From positions 913,501 to 977,500 of the forward strand of contig JAYKKM010000504.1 in the NCBI GenBank assembly GCA_035772405.1: a stretch of DNA of 64,000 nucleotides. The letters are read 5' to 3'. Within the stretch, counting starts at the first letter, position 1. Each line of letters opens with the position of its first letter. Under the pieces are notes generated by a model. It saw only the letters and a list, made by a program, of their open reading frames with translations, made no database searches and was not told the origin of the DNA. Of the stretch, positions 24,027-51,360 are shown piece by piece. A program made the position numbers and the translations under genes. Origin of the DNA: Chrysogorgia sp. JL179-B06 (lineage: Eukaryota > Cnidaria > Anthozoa > Scleralcyonacea > Chrysogorgiidae).

Positions 24027-24192
24027 TAACCTTATTTAAGAAATAAAAAGGGGCGCGTGTGATTATCGAGTTATAATGGCATGAGAGATGCGTGTAAAAC
24101 ACGAGGCGATCGCCCAGTGTTTTTCTAGCTTCTCGAGTGCATTATAACTCGATAATCACACAAGGAAAAGTTTTGTATTTCTTTTATAAAAG
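24027..24192. repeat. Fold-back element
   Basis: TTTAAGAAATAAAAAGG opens an imperfect palindrome with arms GTGTGATTATCGAGTTATAAT and ATTATAACTCGATAATCACA, closing with GTATTTCTTTTATAAAA. The termini (TTTAAGAAAT, ATTTCTTTTATAAAA) match those of the palindromes at 16053 and 43962 although the arms differ, so these are related families. Confidence 0.85.
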
Positions 24193-24199
24193 AACACCA

Positions 24200-25490
24200 T
24201 TATTATTAACAATAAAGCCATGAAAGATGCAGATTTAACTGTTATAAGAGGCGTCGCTATGTGCGTTGCTAGGAAACCTTTGTTGAAAACACGTTGACGA
24301 TTTTGGCAATGAAAATGTACTCAACGTTGCAGTTAAAACCTTCCGTTGTGTTAGTACCTTGATTAGCCTTGTATCCAGGTATTCTTTGACTTCCTTTTGT
24401 GATTTAAACTATTTAAATCCGTCAAAAACGACAAAATCTACGCGAGGGAGGAACACGTCAGCTTATGCTTTATTGAGGATAATGACACGGTTTTTGAGCT
24501 CAGTAACCAATTTACTTCTGGTTATTTTATAATTCAGTTTAAAGTCGAACAATGCGAGTTGGTATTTTGACGTCACGAAATGAACTGCTGTACATATAGT
24601 GAATCCGCACTTTAAGTTACGTTGACACACGCTGTGATTTATTGGGAAGATTTCGTATCCTGGTTTATGTTATATACTGCAAAATTTACTGAGGAGATTA
24701 GCTCGTGAATGATTCTTGATTTCCTTGAACGTTTTGGGGACTATAAAAATTTTACTATGATAAAAAACCATCCAGATTAATCACTGCCGTTTATAAACAG
24801 TCGTAATTGCCACGAGAACTTTACGATACATGTAAATAGCCTATATATAAGCTTAGCCTATCTCTATATTAATATTTTGATGTTGTTTATGCACCTGTGC
24901 ACTTAAATTAAACTAAAATTGGATATTAATTTTTCACAAAATCGGACTTCTATATAGACAGACATATGACAAGCAAACAGGCCAAACGATACAACGGCAG
25001 AACCCAGAAAAGAGCACATACTGACTTCTGCGCCTGAACATTATTTTGTAAGTATATATATATATACATATATTAAGTATTTACCGAGAACGAGATATCA
25101 GGCTGAGGTCTTGACAGTGCAGACCGAGTAAACGAGGTTAATAAATCGAGGTTAATAAATCGCCATTCAAGTTTCTCGATACTTATCTTCTATCAAAATT
25201 AGTGTGAAAACATTAGAAATTCACCCAGCAAAATCAACATCCGTGTCAGCGGTCCGGAAAAAGACGGACATATATATATATAGACTACACGGTTCCTCAA
25301 GTGTGTCGTACATGGATACTACGAGTATTTTAGTTTCTGGTTCCTTTGGGGCTAGCGTCGTGTTCTTCTAAATAAAGGTTTTCCTATACTATTGCTAGAC
25401 TTTGAGAGCGTGAATTCCTCAGAGAAATAACGTATGGTTGCTAGCATTAAAATTGAAGTAATAGAAAATATTTTCTTATAATTTTTTAAA
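24200..25490. other. Upstream region of the PLA2 gene; 5' exon not resolved
   Basis: Single-copy looking AT-rich sequence with short (TA)n at about 25054-25075 and 25269-25282. The acceptor at 25493 implies at least one upstream untranslated exon in this stretch, but I could not choose its donor or a promoter with confidence. Confidence 0.35.
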
Positions 25491-25493
25491 CAG

Positions 25494-40901
<15,408 letters not shown>

Positions 40902-40919
40902 GTTACAAGAAACTTGCGA

Positions 40920-42230
40920 GGGAAAAACGCTTGAAAAATCCTAATTGAACTAGCATTCTGGATGTTCCATTTTCTTTGTTAGTTAATGTTTTAACCTTCA
41001 GTAACAAGTCACTCGCTGTAGAGAAGACGAAGATTAAATATTAGACGTTATTATTCACTATAACTATATTTTTCTTGTCTATTTTTTCTTCAAATATAAC
41101 TGGGATGGATCGATTGGTTTGATGGGTGATAAATAAATGAAACATATCATGAAAGTAAAGTACTTCCCAATACATACGTTAGCATCAACCTCGTACCCCA
41201 GGGCATTTTGCCTCCACGGGGGAAAGGCGAAAAACGACCGGTCGTTCGATATTATAATCTTATTGACCAGTGTAAAACTCAATTCTATTTCGTCATCAGC
41301 GAAAGAGTGCAGCGCATGCGCCAATCAGTTGTGTGGATCACGCGCCTGAATACAGCCATGTTTGATTATTTGTGTCTGTAAATAAGCAAATCTGTCACTA
41401 AATTATTCCTCTAAATCGCCGAAACAAGCCTGGATATACTGTGTCGTTGGAAACCTTTATCATCCAGAATATTACAAGCTTAGCATATTGTTGATGTATA
41501 TGTAAGATTTGCTTTTGTGGTTCGGTCATGTCGAACGACGAAACCGTACAAGTACTGGATGATGTAACGAATGAGGTTGAGAATTCATCGTCAGAAAAAG
41601 TCTTGAACCTCAGAAACGCGATTTCCCGCATTCTGAGAGAATTTTACGTTCAAATTTTACGCAAAAACAAAGAACCAAATATCATAATTTACAGAAAATT
41701 TAACGTTATCCATTTATCTCACGTACATGTATATCACAATATCAAACCATGATATTGTATGATGATGTAAATCATGATATACAGTACACGTTTTGGACCA
41801 ATTGTACGCAAGCAGATCACGAGGAGCACTATAAACACATCAAATGCCTCTAATATTTTACCATAGAGAGTGAGTAAATACTCATTTCCACTCCAGGCGG
41901 ATACTTTCAAATTAATTTTTCTATCTAAGACAGAAAAATAAATTTAACACGCATCCTCCAAGAGGCAATCAGTTCAATCAGTTTATATACGTGTTGGATT
42001 CTCAGTTGACCAAGCAAATGGACTGTTTAATCAGTTTATATAGGTGTTGGATAATCAGTAGACCACTGAAGCAAATTGAACAGTTTAATTAGTTTATAGA
42101 CATGTTAGATGAGCAGCATTATGGGTACTCTCTCCATCGCAAAGAGAACACAATGAAGGAATAAAGCCCCATCATATCCACACTAGGAGTAGGCAAGCCA
42201 AGGGAATTCTGAGAACCACCTGTATTGAAA
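40920..42230. other. Region downstream of PLA2; possible small first exon
   Basis: Holds the presumed PLA2 3' UTR. An ATG at 41528 opens 74 codons (MSNDETVQVLDDVTNEVENS...) whose first 30 residues are acidic and protein-like. It may be a first exon, but no donor or continuation could be settled. ATCAGTTTATATANGTGTTGGAT repeats loosely three times at about 41976-42105. Confidence 0.3.
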
Positions 42231-42234
42231 CTTT

Positions 42235-42816
42235 CTAGACAAAATCAAGATGTGGCTGAGTTATACATGTATTGGTTAAATACATGTTATTGGTTATAGA
42301 CATACATATATTGGTTGACAACTTATACTTTTCCTCATCACTAAAACTTTTAACATGTAAACAAAAGTGGCCAATGTCACCTTTGACAATGGCTTTGCAT
42401 ATCTGCGAGTAGATTATTTTCATAATTGCATGCTGAAGAGGATGGCTGGTTTGGAGAAGAGCTTCAGATTTAGGTAGCACATTATCGTCAATTGTGGTAA
42501 CTAATTGAGAAAAATGGTTGGATTCATCTAATGGCTTAGGTACCTTATCAGCAAAATGAGCAATTGTGAGCTGCTTTCTCTTGTTTGTTTGTATGGGAAC
42601 TGGTACTTTGATGCTTGGGGGCTGTATAGCAGAAGTTGTACATAAGGAATTTTTGGCTATTGTTAATTCATAAGACTTCACAAAACATGAAGGAAGGGAA
42701 AACTTTACATCTTTAAGATTTACTGGCATAAGAGGAACAAAGTGATCTTTCTTTTGTTGGAGTTTTGAGGTTGAGATATAGTCCAAGGGCACTGAAGCAC
42801 AAAGGAAAATGTGCAT
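42235..42816 (-). CDS. Unrecognised protein, 193 codons
   Basis: An ATG start and a TAG stop on the minus strand. This is the longest uninterrupted unassigned frame in the window. The composition is clearly protein-like: FSLPSCFVKSYELTIAKNSL, IKVPVPIQTNKRKQLTIAHF, ADKVPKP, HPLQHAIMKIIYSQICKAI, HFCLHVKSFSDEEKYKL. It looks like an internal or C-terminal part of a larger transposon-associated protein: there is no signal peptide or membrane segment, and upstream bases on the minus strand contain early stops. A His/Cys pair (FCLH) is not enough for a zinc finger. No family assigned. Confidence 0.5.
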   Translation of the reverse strand: MHIFLCASVPLDYISTSKLQQKKDHFVPLMPVNLKDVKFSLPSCFVKSYELTIAKNSLCTTSAIQPPSIKVPVPIQTNKRKQLTIAHFADKVPKPLDESNHFSQLVTTIDDNVLPKSEALLQTSHPLQHAIMKIIYSQICKAIVKGDIGHFCLHVKSFSDEEKYKLSTNICMSITNNMYLTNTCITQPHLDFV

Positions 42817-42837
42817 TGCAATTTAAGGCTCTAATAA

Positions 42838-43200
42838 ATGGGTTGTCCCAGGACAGATCCACATCTCCCCCACGGACGAAATATGCCCGCGAGACTACAT
42901 GCCCCCGGGCCCGTCCTGTCTCTCGGCGGCCCAGGCATCATCCCGTCGTGGAGTAATAGTTTACAGTATCGACCGCCGTGCAACTGCCACAAGGTCGCTT
43001 GCTTCAGTCATAGCGTCAGTCTGCGTCAATCTCATTGGCTTGCTTCAGTCAGATTATGCGCGGTAGCATTTTCATTGGCTTGCTTCAGTCAGATTTGAAC
43101 TGACTGAAGCAAGCCAATAGCAGAGCTTCTCAACGGACACTTACTGAAGCAAGCCAATGACAGAGCTTTCCAACTGAAGCTAACCTGCACACAGGTTCTC
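42838..43200. repeat. GC-rich patch followed by GGCTTGCTTCAGTCAG inverted repeats
   Basis: 42840-42960 is unusually GC-rich (CCCCCGGGCCCGTCC, CTCTCGGCGGCCC) with no recognised product. From about 43000, CATTGGCTTGCTTCAGTCAG occurs twice directly and is then mirrored as CTGACTGAAGCAAGCCAAT and a further copy at about 43144. This makes a multi-arm fold-back. Confidence 0.65.
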
Positions 43201-43654
43201 CAGAAAGGCGGTTAACCCGACTTTGTGCGCCCACGGAATTAGGCAGCGGTAATCATAGCAATACTTCAACTAATCCAATCGAAAGGGTCCACTAGCCGAT
43301 AGACTGGGCATGAAAACATGCCGGTCAATTATAATATAATTATTACTTGAAGTACACGGGTGGATTCAACAGAAACAATCGCGGGGATATAATAACTCGG
43401 TATTATAAAATGTCAAATGCACCGAAACTCGGATTAAAAAAAATGAAAAGAGTAAAACATGCATTTGACATTGCAATGAAGAAAATCGTGGAGTAGAAAC
43501 ATTTTATTTATAGTGTGGATTTTTTAGTCGAAGCTCAAAATCTGACTGACGCTTAAGCACCAGTTGCACCAGTCTGGATCCGCCCCTTCTGAGATTAGCG
43601 AGTAGTCGCCTTCCACTGATTCTAGTTTCTAGTTTGATATCAGTCTTGTCTGAG

Positions 43655-43970
43655 ATGAAAAGAAGTATGATGGTTAACAACAAACTGCTTACTTCCTTTG
43701 TCAACAACGAGACTGAGGACCTTGACCGTAATGATTTGGATGCCGAGGCTGACCATGATAATGAAGTTGATTTGTCTCTGTCAATGAAAAATTGGCTAAA
43801 CTAGTTAACGAAAAGTTTACACTTGATTTTGATCTTCCAAAACGTAAAGAGATTTCTCAAAAGTACAATGTACCAAAAATTTGTGAGAACTTATATGTAC
43901 CTCGTGTAAGTATGGAGATTTGGGGACGTTTAAGTCCCCGTGCAAAAAGAAGACTGATATTTAAGAAATA
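43655..43970 (+). pseudogene. Gag-like fragment, probably of a DIRS-type retroelement
   Basis: Frame 1 from the ATG at 43655 encodes an acidic stretch (NNETEDLDRNDLDAEADHDN...) to TAG at 43802. After a one-base shift the sequence continues KLAKLVNEKFTLDFDL, ICENLYVPRVSMEIWGRLSP. The pattern N-E-K...C-x-x-L-x-V-P-x-V-x-x-x-I-W resembles cnidarian DIRS-type Gag proteins (from memory). It is cut at the 3' end by insertion of the palindromic element at about 43962. Confidence 0.45.
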
Positions 43971-44340
43971 GAAAACATTTTCCGTGTTTACATACAGTTA
44001 TATAAACACGAGTGGAAGTTTGGGAGAACGAGAAATCATAGTGGGAACACGAGCCCGTAGGGCGAGTGTTTCCACGCGATTTCGAGTTCTCCCAAACTTC
44101 CACGAGTGTTTATATAACGTATGGGAACACGGATAAAAATGTTTTCTATTTCTTTTGTAAAATAACCAGTAGAAAGCGAATAAAATGTACAAATATATTT
44201 TTTATCAACACGTAAATTCTCCTTACTGCGTATGATGGCGCCGTGATGTCTAATTGATGGCTAATTGATGGCGTATGATGGCTAATTGATGGCGTATGAT
44301 GGCTAATTGATGGCGTATCACGATGGCGTAATCCATCCGT
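43962..44340. repeat. Palindrome plus GATGGCTAATT minisatellite, copy 2
   Basis: Same composite as 16053-16460: TTTAAGAAATAGAAAAC, a palindrome around AACGAGAAATC, ATTTCTTTTGTAAAATAACCAG, then GATGGCTAATT/GATGGCGTAT units, ending in GCGTAATCCAT. It interrupts the Gag-like fragment, so it inserted after that element. Confidence 0.88.
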
Positions 44341-44343
44341 GTT

Positions 44344-44463
44344 ATATTTAACAATTATTCACCGAAGTGGAAGTGAATAGTGGTGGATATTTACCGAGAC
44401 GCGAAGCGTCGAGGTAAATATCCAACCACTATTCACTGACACTGAGGTGAATAATTGTTTTAG
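44344..44463. repeat. Palindrome of about 118 bp with GCGAAGC apex
   Basis: The arms AACAATTATTCACC...GAATAGTGGTGGATATTTACC and their mirror meet at GACGC-GAA-GCGTC (44399-44410). Arm mismatches are few (GAAGTGGAAG versus CACTGACACTGAG). It directly abuts the previous composite element. Confidence 0.9.
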
Positions 44464-44469
44464 CATATA

Positions 44470-45055
44470 CCAAAACAAATTGATAAAAAAGAAGGAAATT
44501 TCGGTTAGTTTCATTATAATTTAGCCAGGAATTGGTGCGAAACGCAAGGCAAAAAATTCCCTCCTTTCCATATTTGGAGTTTGCCTTTCTATATTTGGAG
44601 TTGTTTATCAGTTTTGACAAGCTGACAGCAGCCGGTCGTTTTGAAAACCTTTCGAAGTTGGATCAAAGTAAGGCAAAAGACCACTGGATTTTAACTCAAA
44701 GGAAATATTTTAATACTGTACATGGGAAAACCTGAGGACAAAGGATAACTAATGAATTCTGGGTGAGTAAACGACAGTAATTGTTCTTTTCAAAGCGTTT
44801 TTAATTCGGTCAGTACTCGAGATTATCACCATGGGTGGTTTGGGGGAAAATGTGATTTGCATTTAAAATAGAGTTGCTATAACTAGGAAGTATAAACTGT
44901 ACAAAATGCAAGAGACTAGAGTAAGTAAAAATTGGACTGCACTGATCAAGGAGGCAATTTACTCATGATTTTTCCCCTGTCCTACATGTTGTGTACAATG
45001 TAATAAAACCTGAGGTAAATTTACAAATAATCATAATGTCATTAACAACTACAGT
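44470..45055. other. Non-coding stretch, nothing recognised
   Basis: Contains CATATTTGGAGTT twice with one change. No gene. Confidence 0.35.
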
Positions 45056-45059
45056 ATGC

Positions 45060-45310
45060 AAATAGAGATGCGAAAAGTTAAATCATTTGCTATTGTTACA
45101 GTCGATTAGAGGGGGAAGGAGAAATGACAGGTCCAATATTAGGGATTAGGCGATATAGTAAAGCAGTAAGAAACAAAAAAATTGAAAAGGAATGAAAGTG
45201 CATACAGTACTGCTAAGAAATAACCTATCACTGCGTCCTCTTCTCGTCTTGCGTTCGTCTTGCGTTCGTCTTGCGTCCGGGGTCGTGACAGACGCAGAAC
45301 CGAAGTTCCT
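45060..45310 (-). mobile_element. Penelope-like 3' fragment joined to a GACGCAAGACGAAC minisatellite
   Basis: 45064-45200 matches the 3' UTR of the Penelope-like copies (GAAATGACAGGTCCAATATT and flanks), minus orientation. It is joined at about 45222 to (CGTCTTGCGTT)n, the same minisatellite that precedes the fragment at 51361. A GAAACGTC stretch at about 45317 may be another decayed terminal motif. Confidence 0.75.
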
Positions 45311-45319
45311 TCTCGTGAA

Positions 45320-46140
45320 ACGTCGGTATCACGTTTATCGAATAGTACTAATGACAATGATCGCCGCGCTCTACGTTGACATCCATAATTGCTGCGGAGC
45401 TTATTTGCAAGAATAGAAACATTTAAAAAAGTCACTGGAACGTTTTTTAGATAATTCCTCAACAATTTGAAAGCGTGTGTGTTTTTCTTTAGAAGAAAAC
45501 TAAAGTCGAGGCTAAAGGAAGCTGTATAGTAAATTCTGGTGTCGGAGTGTTTTATATTACGTAAAAGCAGATAGTAATAATTGTATCAGTGGATGAGTCA
45601 CTGAAATGTGAACAAATGTCAACAGACCTTTTCAATACATATCAATACATACAGCAAATTGTGCGCGGAATTCCGTTAAAATGTTTACTGCGAAGAAATG
45701 CAAAATTTAAATGTGGCAAGACGCCAGGAACTGAAGCGAAACGAGACTTTTAATATAGTGACGTTTCCTTTGGCAGAAGTTTTATTTAAAAAACGGTGTG
45801 GAAATAGATAGTTAAGAACATGAAAACTGACTAAACAACGTTAAAGAAACAAAAACTAATTCTAAACTAGCAGTAGATTTAGTACTGGAGGACCCTAGAT
45901 CTATCTTTGTAATTAATCCAAGGTTACACACGCCGATTTATGTGGCAATATACTAAATAGTGTTGCAAGATAAATCGGGCATCCGCCTGCACATATTGAC
46001 TTATCGGATATTTTTCACTATCGTCCTGCATTTTGGAACGTTTTCTTTTCTGTATTCATGATATAATAATTGTATTGATAAATCCCGTATCAAAAACTGA
46101 GAATGCATTGGTGACGCTAAAATTTGTGTTGAATGGCAAC
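45320..46140. other. Non-coding stretch, nothing recognised
   Basis: AT-rich, with only short open frames of random composition. Confidence 0.35.
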
Positions 46141-46144
46141 GTTA

Positions 46145-48976
46145 CCCTTGTGAAAACCAACACTATTTTTTCCCTACAAAAAAGCTATTTTTTTCAACCC
46201 TATTTTATTAATGGTAATATTATTTTAAACCTATTATAATACTATTTTTTACCTATCACTTTGCTATTTTAAATGGTTTTTTTTGAAACAAAAATAGGCT
46301 ATTTTAAAGTTATTTTATTCTCTACAGTTTTTGTTGTGCCAAAACACTAGGGTTAAAATAGCAATAAAAGCCATTTAAAATAGTTCTTATACAAGGAACT
46401 TAGATTGCAAAATAGCAATAAAATATATTTAAAATAGTTTAAAAATATAGAAATAATAGTAATAAAATAGCAATAAAATAATGCAAAATAGCTAAAAAAA
46501 TTAGTAATAAAATAATGAAAAATAGCTAAAAAATAGTAATAAAATATGAAAAATAGCTAAAAAACAGTAATAAAATAATGAAAAATAGCTAAAAAATTGT
46601 AATAAAATAATGAAAAATAGCTAAAAAAACAGTAATAAAATAATGAAAAATAGCTAAAAAATAGTAATAAAATAATGAAAGACTAAGCTGAAATATAGTG
46701 ATAAAATAATGGAAAATAGTAAGAATAATATACAATAGCAATAATAAATGCTATATACAGTAGTTTGGACAATATATTTACCGGTAACAATTACAGTATA
46801 TACAGAGAACATGCAATGAGCTAAATGAAAGAACAACATGACTGTAACAAGGATTGGGCTGTAATTAATTTATTAGATTATAGTAATAGATAATATAACT
46901 GCTGTTTGCTTTCGGCTTCTTTGTCTTCCAGTATTCTGAAAAACAAAGTATTAACAATATATTATATTATATATAATATATATTATAATAACATATTATA
47001 TAACAACATTGTATATACAATCATGTTTTAAATATATTAAATTTCATGCAATTTTTGACAGCTGCTATACTGTATATGAGTGCATTATGGATATTAATTA
47101 TCTTGGAGTAATCAGGCTTGTTTCTGCTAAATTGCAGTGAATAAGTGGAGTGGGCCAATGGTACTGCCAGAGGTTAGCCTCCTTGAGCAGACGATGTGAT
47201 GTGTTTCTGTTTTACTCCATTCCCTCACTAACGTCGAAAATGGAGTAGTGGAGTACAACGGAAGCGCCTGACAACTGAGATCTGCCTTCTTGTAATTAGG
47301 TGCATTTTCCATTTTCCATACACAAACAATTTAAGAAGATAAACAAGGGAATTTTCACATCCATGCTTTCTTTCATGTATGCTTTCTTATGACAACATTA
47401 AATATACATTGCTTTGTCAGTTAGTGCGCGCATTTTAATACTAGTAAACCAAACAAAATACATAATAGCGCCAAGCCTGCAAGCACGTCGACAACCCGAA
47501 ATCACATTTCTCGATTTTCAGTATTTAGCGAAGGAGCGTATCCCACGGAAAGCTACAAGTGACCTTTCAGACAACTTATCTAGAACCCTAACTCAAAACG
47601 AGTTGACATTAAAGTTCATTTTAATAGCACCAGAGCTTGATGAATGATGGCCGAGATCACTTCTGACTTCGAACACGAAGCACTGTCAACACGCCGTGAT
47701 TTTTCAACGCTAACAAAACCTGGCTTACTGTAAAGGAATTGGTGAAAGCCGTGCGTCACAAGCGATAAGGCGTGTTTGTTGCAGTGTTCTCTTTAAAAAC
47801 TTTACATCAGGGTGGATTTAATTCGCTTCAAAACATCACCTTGACTTCGGACAATCACAATGTATCGTCGGTAATCAACAAGATGTTTACAAAAGAAACG
47901 CGCGTGTTGTATACGTATTACCGCGCATTTTGTTTGATAAATGTATATTCTTAGTCTTACCTTGAGCTTGAGATGATAGGATAAATAGTCAAACGCTGAT
48001 GGGAGAAACTCCTTGTCAAACGACCAACTGATCGGCAAAACATAGACACATGAGATGAAAGCCGCGTCTCTGATGCATTTTGAAATATCCCGCCATGCAC
48101 GCGGACAACCAATTACTGGTTGTCTGGGGCAAACTGCCCCAGTTCTTTTCGACCGCGTCACTAGACGCACGCACGATAGTCTTTTAGATATTTCGATAGA
48201 TATTTTATCAGTATTTTAAAAATATGCTTTCCTCTTCAAATGTAAAATAGGAATTAAACAGTCTATTTTATTCTATTTTGCAGATTAAGAAAGACGATAA
48301 ATACGTTTAAAATAGTCTATTTTATCTGTATTTTAAAAATATGCTTTCCTCTTCAAATGTAAAATAGGGATTAAACAGTCTATTTTATTCTAGTTTGCAG
48401 ATTAAGAAAGATAAATACGTTTAAAATAATCTATTTTATCTGTATTTTAAAAATACGCTTTCCTCTTCAAATGTAAAATAGGAATTAAACAGTCTATTTT
48501 ATTCTATTTTGCAGATTAAGAAAGATAAATACGTTTAAAATAGTCTATTTTATCTGTATTTTAAAAATATGCTTTCCTCTTCAAATGTAAAATAGGAATT
48601 AAACAGTCTATTTTATTCTATTTTGCAGATTAAGAAAGATAAATACGTTTAAAATAGTCTATTTTATCTGTATTTTAAAAATATGCTTTCCTCTTCAAAT
48701 GTAAAATAGGAATTAAATATCCTATTTTATTCTATTTTGCATTTCTGCTGCAATTTATTGTGAAAAATAGCCTTAAAATATGCTATTTTATTTATGTCTG
48801 TGTGAAAATAGTTATAAAATAAAGTAAAACAGGGATAAAATATAGTTCACTAATTTTTAGAAATATCGTGATAGCATTAAAATAGGGTTTTCGCTATATA
48901 AAATATGATAAAAATAGGTGTGATAGTAATAAAATATACTTAAAATAGCAATAAAATATAGTTGTTTTCGTAAGGG
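46145..48976. mobile_element. Element D: 2.8-kb DNA element with AAATAGNAATAAAATA arrays
   Basis: Terminal repeats: left CCCTTGTGAAAACCAACAC, right (complemented) CCCTTACGAAAACAACTA, flanked by TA on both sides (46143-46144, 48977-48978). The left subterminal array (46170-46740) and right array (about 48185-48960) consist of AATAGYAATAAAATA-like units and their mirror TATTTTAT forms. The right array contains five 114-117 bp tandem units. The interior is largely non-coding. On the minus strand a GTAAGACTAAG donor follows an open stretch near 47965, and a 122-codon frame spans 47802-48170. The termini match element A. Confidence 0.7.
48165..48735. repeat. 114-bp tandem repeat, five units, in element D
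   Basis: The start of ATGCTTTCCTCTTCAAATGT recurs at 48224, 48341, 48455 (as ACGC), 48569 and 48683. Each unit contains AAATAGTCTATTTTAT mirror motifs. Units are over 95% alike, which indicates recent expansion. Confidence 0.92.
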
Positions 48977-49077
48977 TACATATAAATCAACGTGAGTGAA
49001 GACACGTTTACACGATGCAACAAAAAATGCACATAGATTCCTAATTAGTTCCAGTTGATAGCTAATATATATTTTAT

Positions 49078-49290
49078 AGTCCCCTCGCCCGGCGCGAAGC
49101 GCCGGCCGAAGGCCGAAGGCCTGAGGGCGAGGGTGATAATATCGACCGGCGTTTAGTCCCTTATCACGCGAGATCCAAGCGGATCCTGATCTCGGATCGG
49201 CTTTATAGGTATATATATATATATATATATATATATGATCAACCGTCCTCATGCGCGGCATCGGAAAATGTGGCACTGGTAACTAGATAC
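49078..49290. repeat. Dispersed GC-rich fold-back repeat, copy 2
   Basis: Matches 376-560, including CCCTCGCCC, the GGCGC-GAA-GCGCC hairpin and the 140-bp trailer. Here the second arm is expanded (GGCCGAAGGCCGAAGGCC), and the (TA)n in the trailer is longer (49209-49236). Confidence 0.88.
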
Positions 49291-49349
49291 TCAGATTAAA
49301 TTGAACCGTCACAAGAGACATATTTTTTTGAGGAAATAGAAATCCGAGT

Positions 49350-49990
49350 CCGAGTATGTATTTTGACTCGCTAATTCCAAATCTGTTTTCAGAATTGAAA
49401 ACGGTTATATATTGATCGAGATTATCATAGCCGACCAAGCCCGGACTAATTTCTAAGTACATAAACCATTTTTACGAAGGGTATTCACGTTCTCGTAATA
49501 TAGTAGACACATATATTATGTATTTTGACTCGCTAATTCCAAATCTGTTTTCAGAATTGAAAACGGTTATATATTGATCGAGATATTCAACATAATATTC
49601 GACGAAAGTGACCGGCTAATCATTATTTAGCCGACAAAGCCGACTAACTTTCTAAGTACATAAACCATTTTTACGAAGGGTATTCACGTTCTCGTAATAT
49701 AGTAGACACATATGTGATGTATTTTGACTCGCTAATTCCAAATCTGTTTTCAGAATTGAAAACGGTTAAATATTGATCGAGATAACGTTCAAAATAATAT
49801 ACGATGAAGTAACCAGTTTATAATCGACTAATTTCTAAGTACATAAACCGTTTTTACGAAGGGTACTCACGTTCTCGTAATATAGTAAACGCGTATGTTA
49901 TGTATGTTTACTCGCTAATTCCAAATGTGTTTTCCGAGTTTAAAATCGGTTAAATATTGGCCGAGATAACGTTCAAAACATTTCTTCGAC
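49350..49990. repeat. 165-198 bp tandem repeat, four copies
   Basis: The unit contains TTTGACTCGCTAATTCCAAA, TTCAGAATTGAAAACGGTTA and TTACGAAGGGTATTCACG. Unit starts are near 49365, 49528, 49726 and 49908. The fourth unit is the most diverged. Spacing varies because of an internal indel (CGACGAAAGTGACCGGCT). Confidence 0.9.
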
Positions 49991-50344
49991 GAAACGGGCT
50001 TTTGGAAATTGTGAATTTTTGCAAAACAGAAATAATACACGGCCACGGCGTGCGAGGTCTGGGCACCATGGATGGAGAAATTCCCGTAGGGGGAGGGGGG
50101 GGGAGGGTAGAAAAGGCGGGCGAGGGGATTATTGCGAATTCGTATTTCTAGTTACAGTTGATAATATATACAGTTGATAGCTAATATATAAGTCGCTCGT
50201 GCGACATTTTTCGCCAAGTGAAAATCCAGCCAAAATGGACTTATTTTGGCGACTGAAGTTTCAACTTTTGAAAATATTTCAACTTTCCACGCAACATAAT
50301 CTCATGTCGCAAAACAATGAACCTCGTTAATATTTTGTGATTTT

Positions 50345-50870
50345 GTTGCGTATCGCATGTTTTGGTAGTAGCGTCAGTGAACGCAGTAGCTCATGTAATT
50401 CGGCATGATTAATTTTATCGTCGTCTCGTCGACGCCGTATATCGAATGGCGTTCTTTTAATAATCTGTGCCGTTCTCCTCGAGATTACTGTAGCTTCTGG
50501 CAGTACTTTGCGCATGAAGTTAATCTAGAGCCGTGAAAACATGTTTACGAGGAGCACGATAGATCAGAATAGATCTGTCATCTTGTCACATTATTTTGCA
50601 TGGGCAGTCAGTGAACGCAGATATATAGCTCATGTAATTCGGCATAATTAATGTTATCGTCGTCGCCGCATAACGAATGGCGTTCTTATAATAATCTGTG
50701 TCGTACTTTGCGTATGAAGTTAATCTCGAGCCGTGAAAAGCACAATAGATCAGAATAAATCTGTCATCTTGTAATTTTATTTTGCATGGGCAGTAAATGA
50801 ACGCAGATGGCTCATGTAATTCGGCATATTTAATTGATCGTCGTCTCGTTGATCGGCTGTACTACCAGTT
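50345..50870. repeat. Three direct copies of a TGAACGCAG...CATGTAATTCGGCAT segment
   Basis: CTCATGTAATTCGGCAT is followed by TTATCGTCGTC, GAATGGCGTTCTT and TAATAATCTGTG in copies 1 and 2 (about 50375, 50630). Copy 3 starts at about 50810 and runs into the Tc1-like fragment. Translated on the minus strand they encode RRDDDKINHAELHELLRSLT-like sequence, so the duplicated unit derives from a transposon coding region. Confidence 0.75.
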
Positions 50871-51034
50871 CGATTGTATCGAGCGATAAATTGTCTTACA
50901 GCAAACCGTGATGTTTTGATTCCTTCTTCTTCCTCCAAAATTTGTGTGATTTTCATAATCGAAACGCCAGAAGATTTTAACGATACAATTCGATTTCGGG
51001 CGAATTGAGAAAGTTTTTCCCATTCTGATCTGTG
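50842..51034 (-). pseudogene. Tc1-like transposase DNA-binding domain fragment
   Basis: Minus strand: FARNRIVSLKSSGVSIMKIT (first helix-turn-helix), then TSRFAVRQFIARYNRTGS (second), the bipartite pattern of Tc1/mariner N-termini ending in the usual x-T-G-S. An MGK-like start in the next frame suggests one frameshift near 51025. The catalytic DDE domain is absent. Confidence 0.6.
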
Positions 51035-51159
51035 TGAACACAAGATTCGAGTGATAGAGCAGGAGGGAACAATAACAACAGAACGACTCGGATAACCTTC
51101 GCAATGTAATTGAATCACCGAACGCGATGCGAGCTCTGCGTCCAGCGAGTACAGCGTTC

Positions 51160-51360
51160 ACCGAGACGCAAGACGGACGCAAGACGATCGCAAGACGAAC
51201 GCCAGACGGACGCAAGACGAACGCAAGACGAACGCAAGACGGACGCCAGACGAACGCAAGACGCACGCAAGACGAACGCCAGACGGACGCAAGATGAACG
51301 CATGCAAGACGGACGCAAGACGAACGCAAGACGGACGCCAGACGAACGCAAGACGGACGC
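51160..51360. repeat. GACGCAAGACGAAC minisatellite
   Basis: About 15 imperfect 11-14 bp units (GACGCAAGACGGACGCCAGACG) directly abut the Penelope-like fragment at 51361. All six frames are open because the unit lacks stops; this is not a gene. Confidence 0.92.

Noticed and set aside
47414..47647. 77-codon plus-strand frame in element D
   Set aside because: No domain, no splice sites that extend it, and competing minus-strand splice signals nearby; not supported as a gene.
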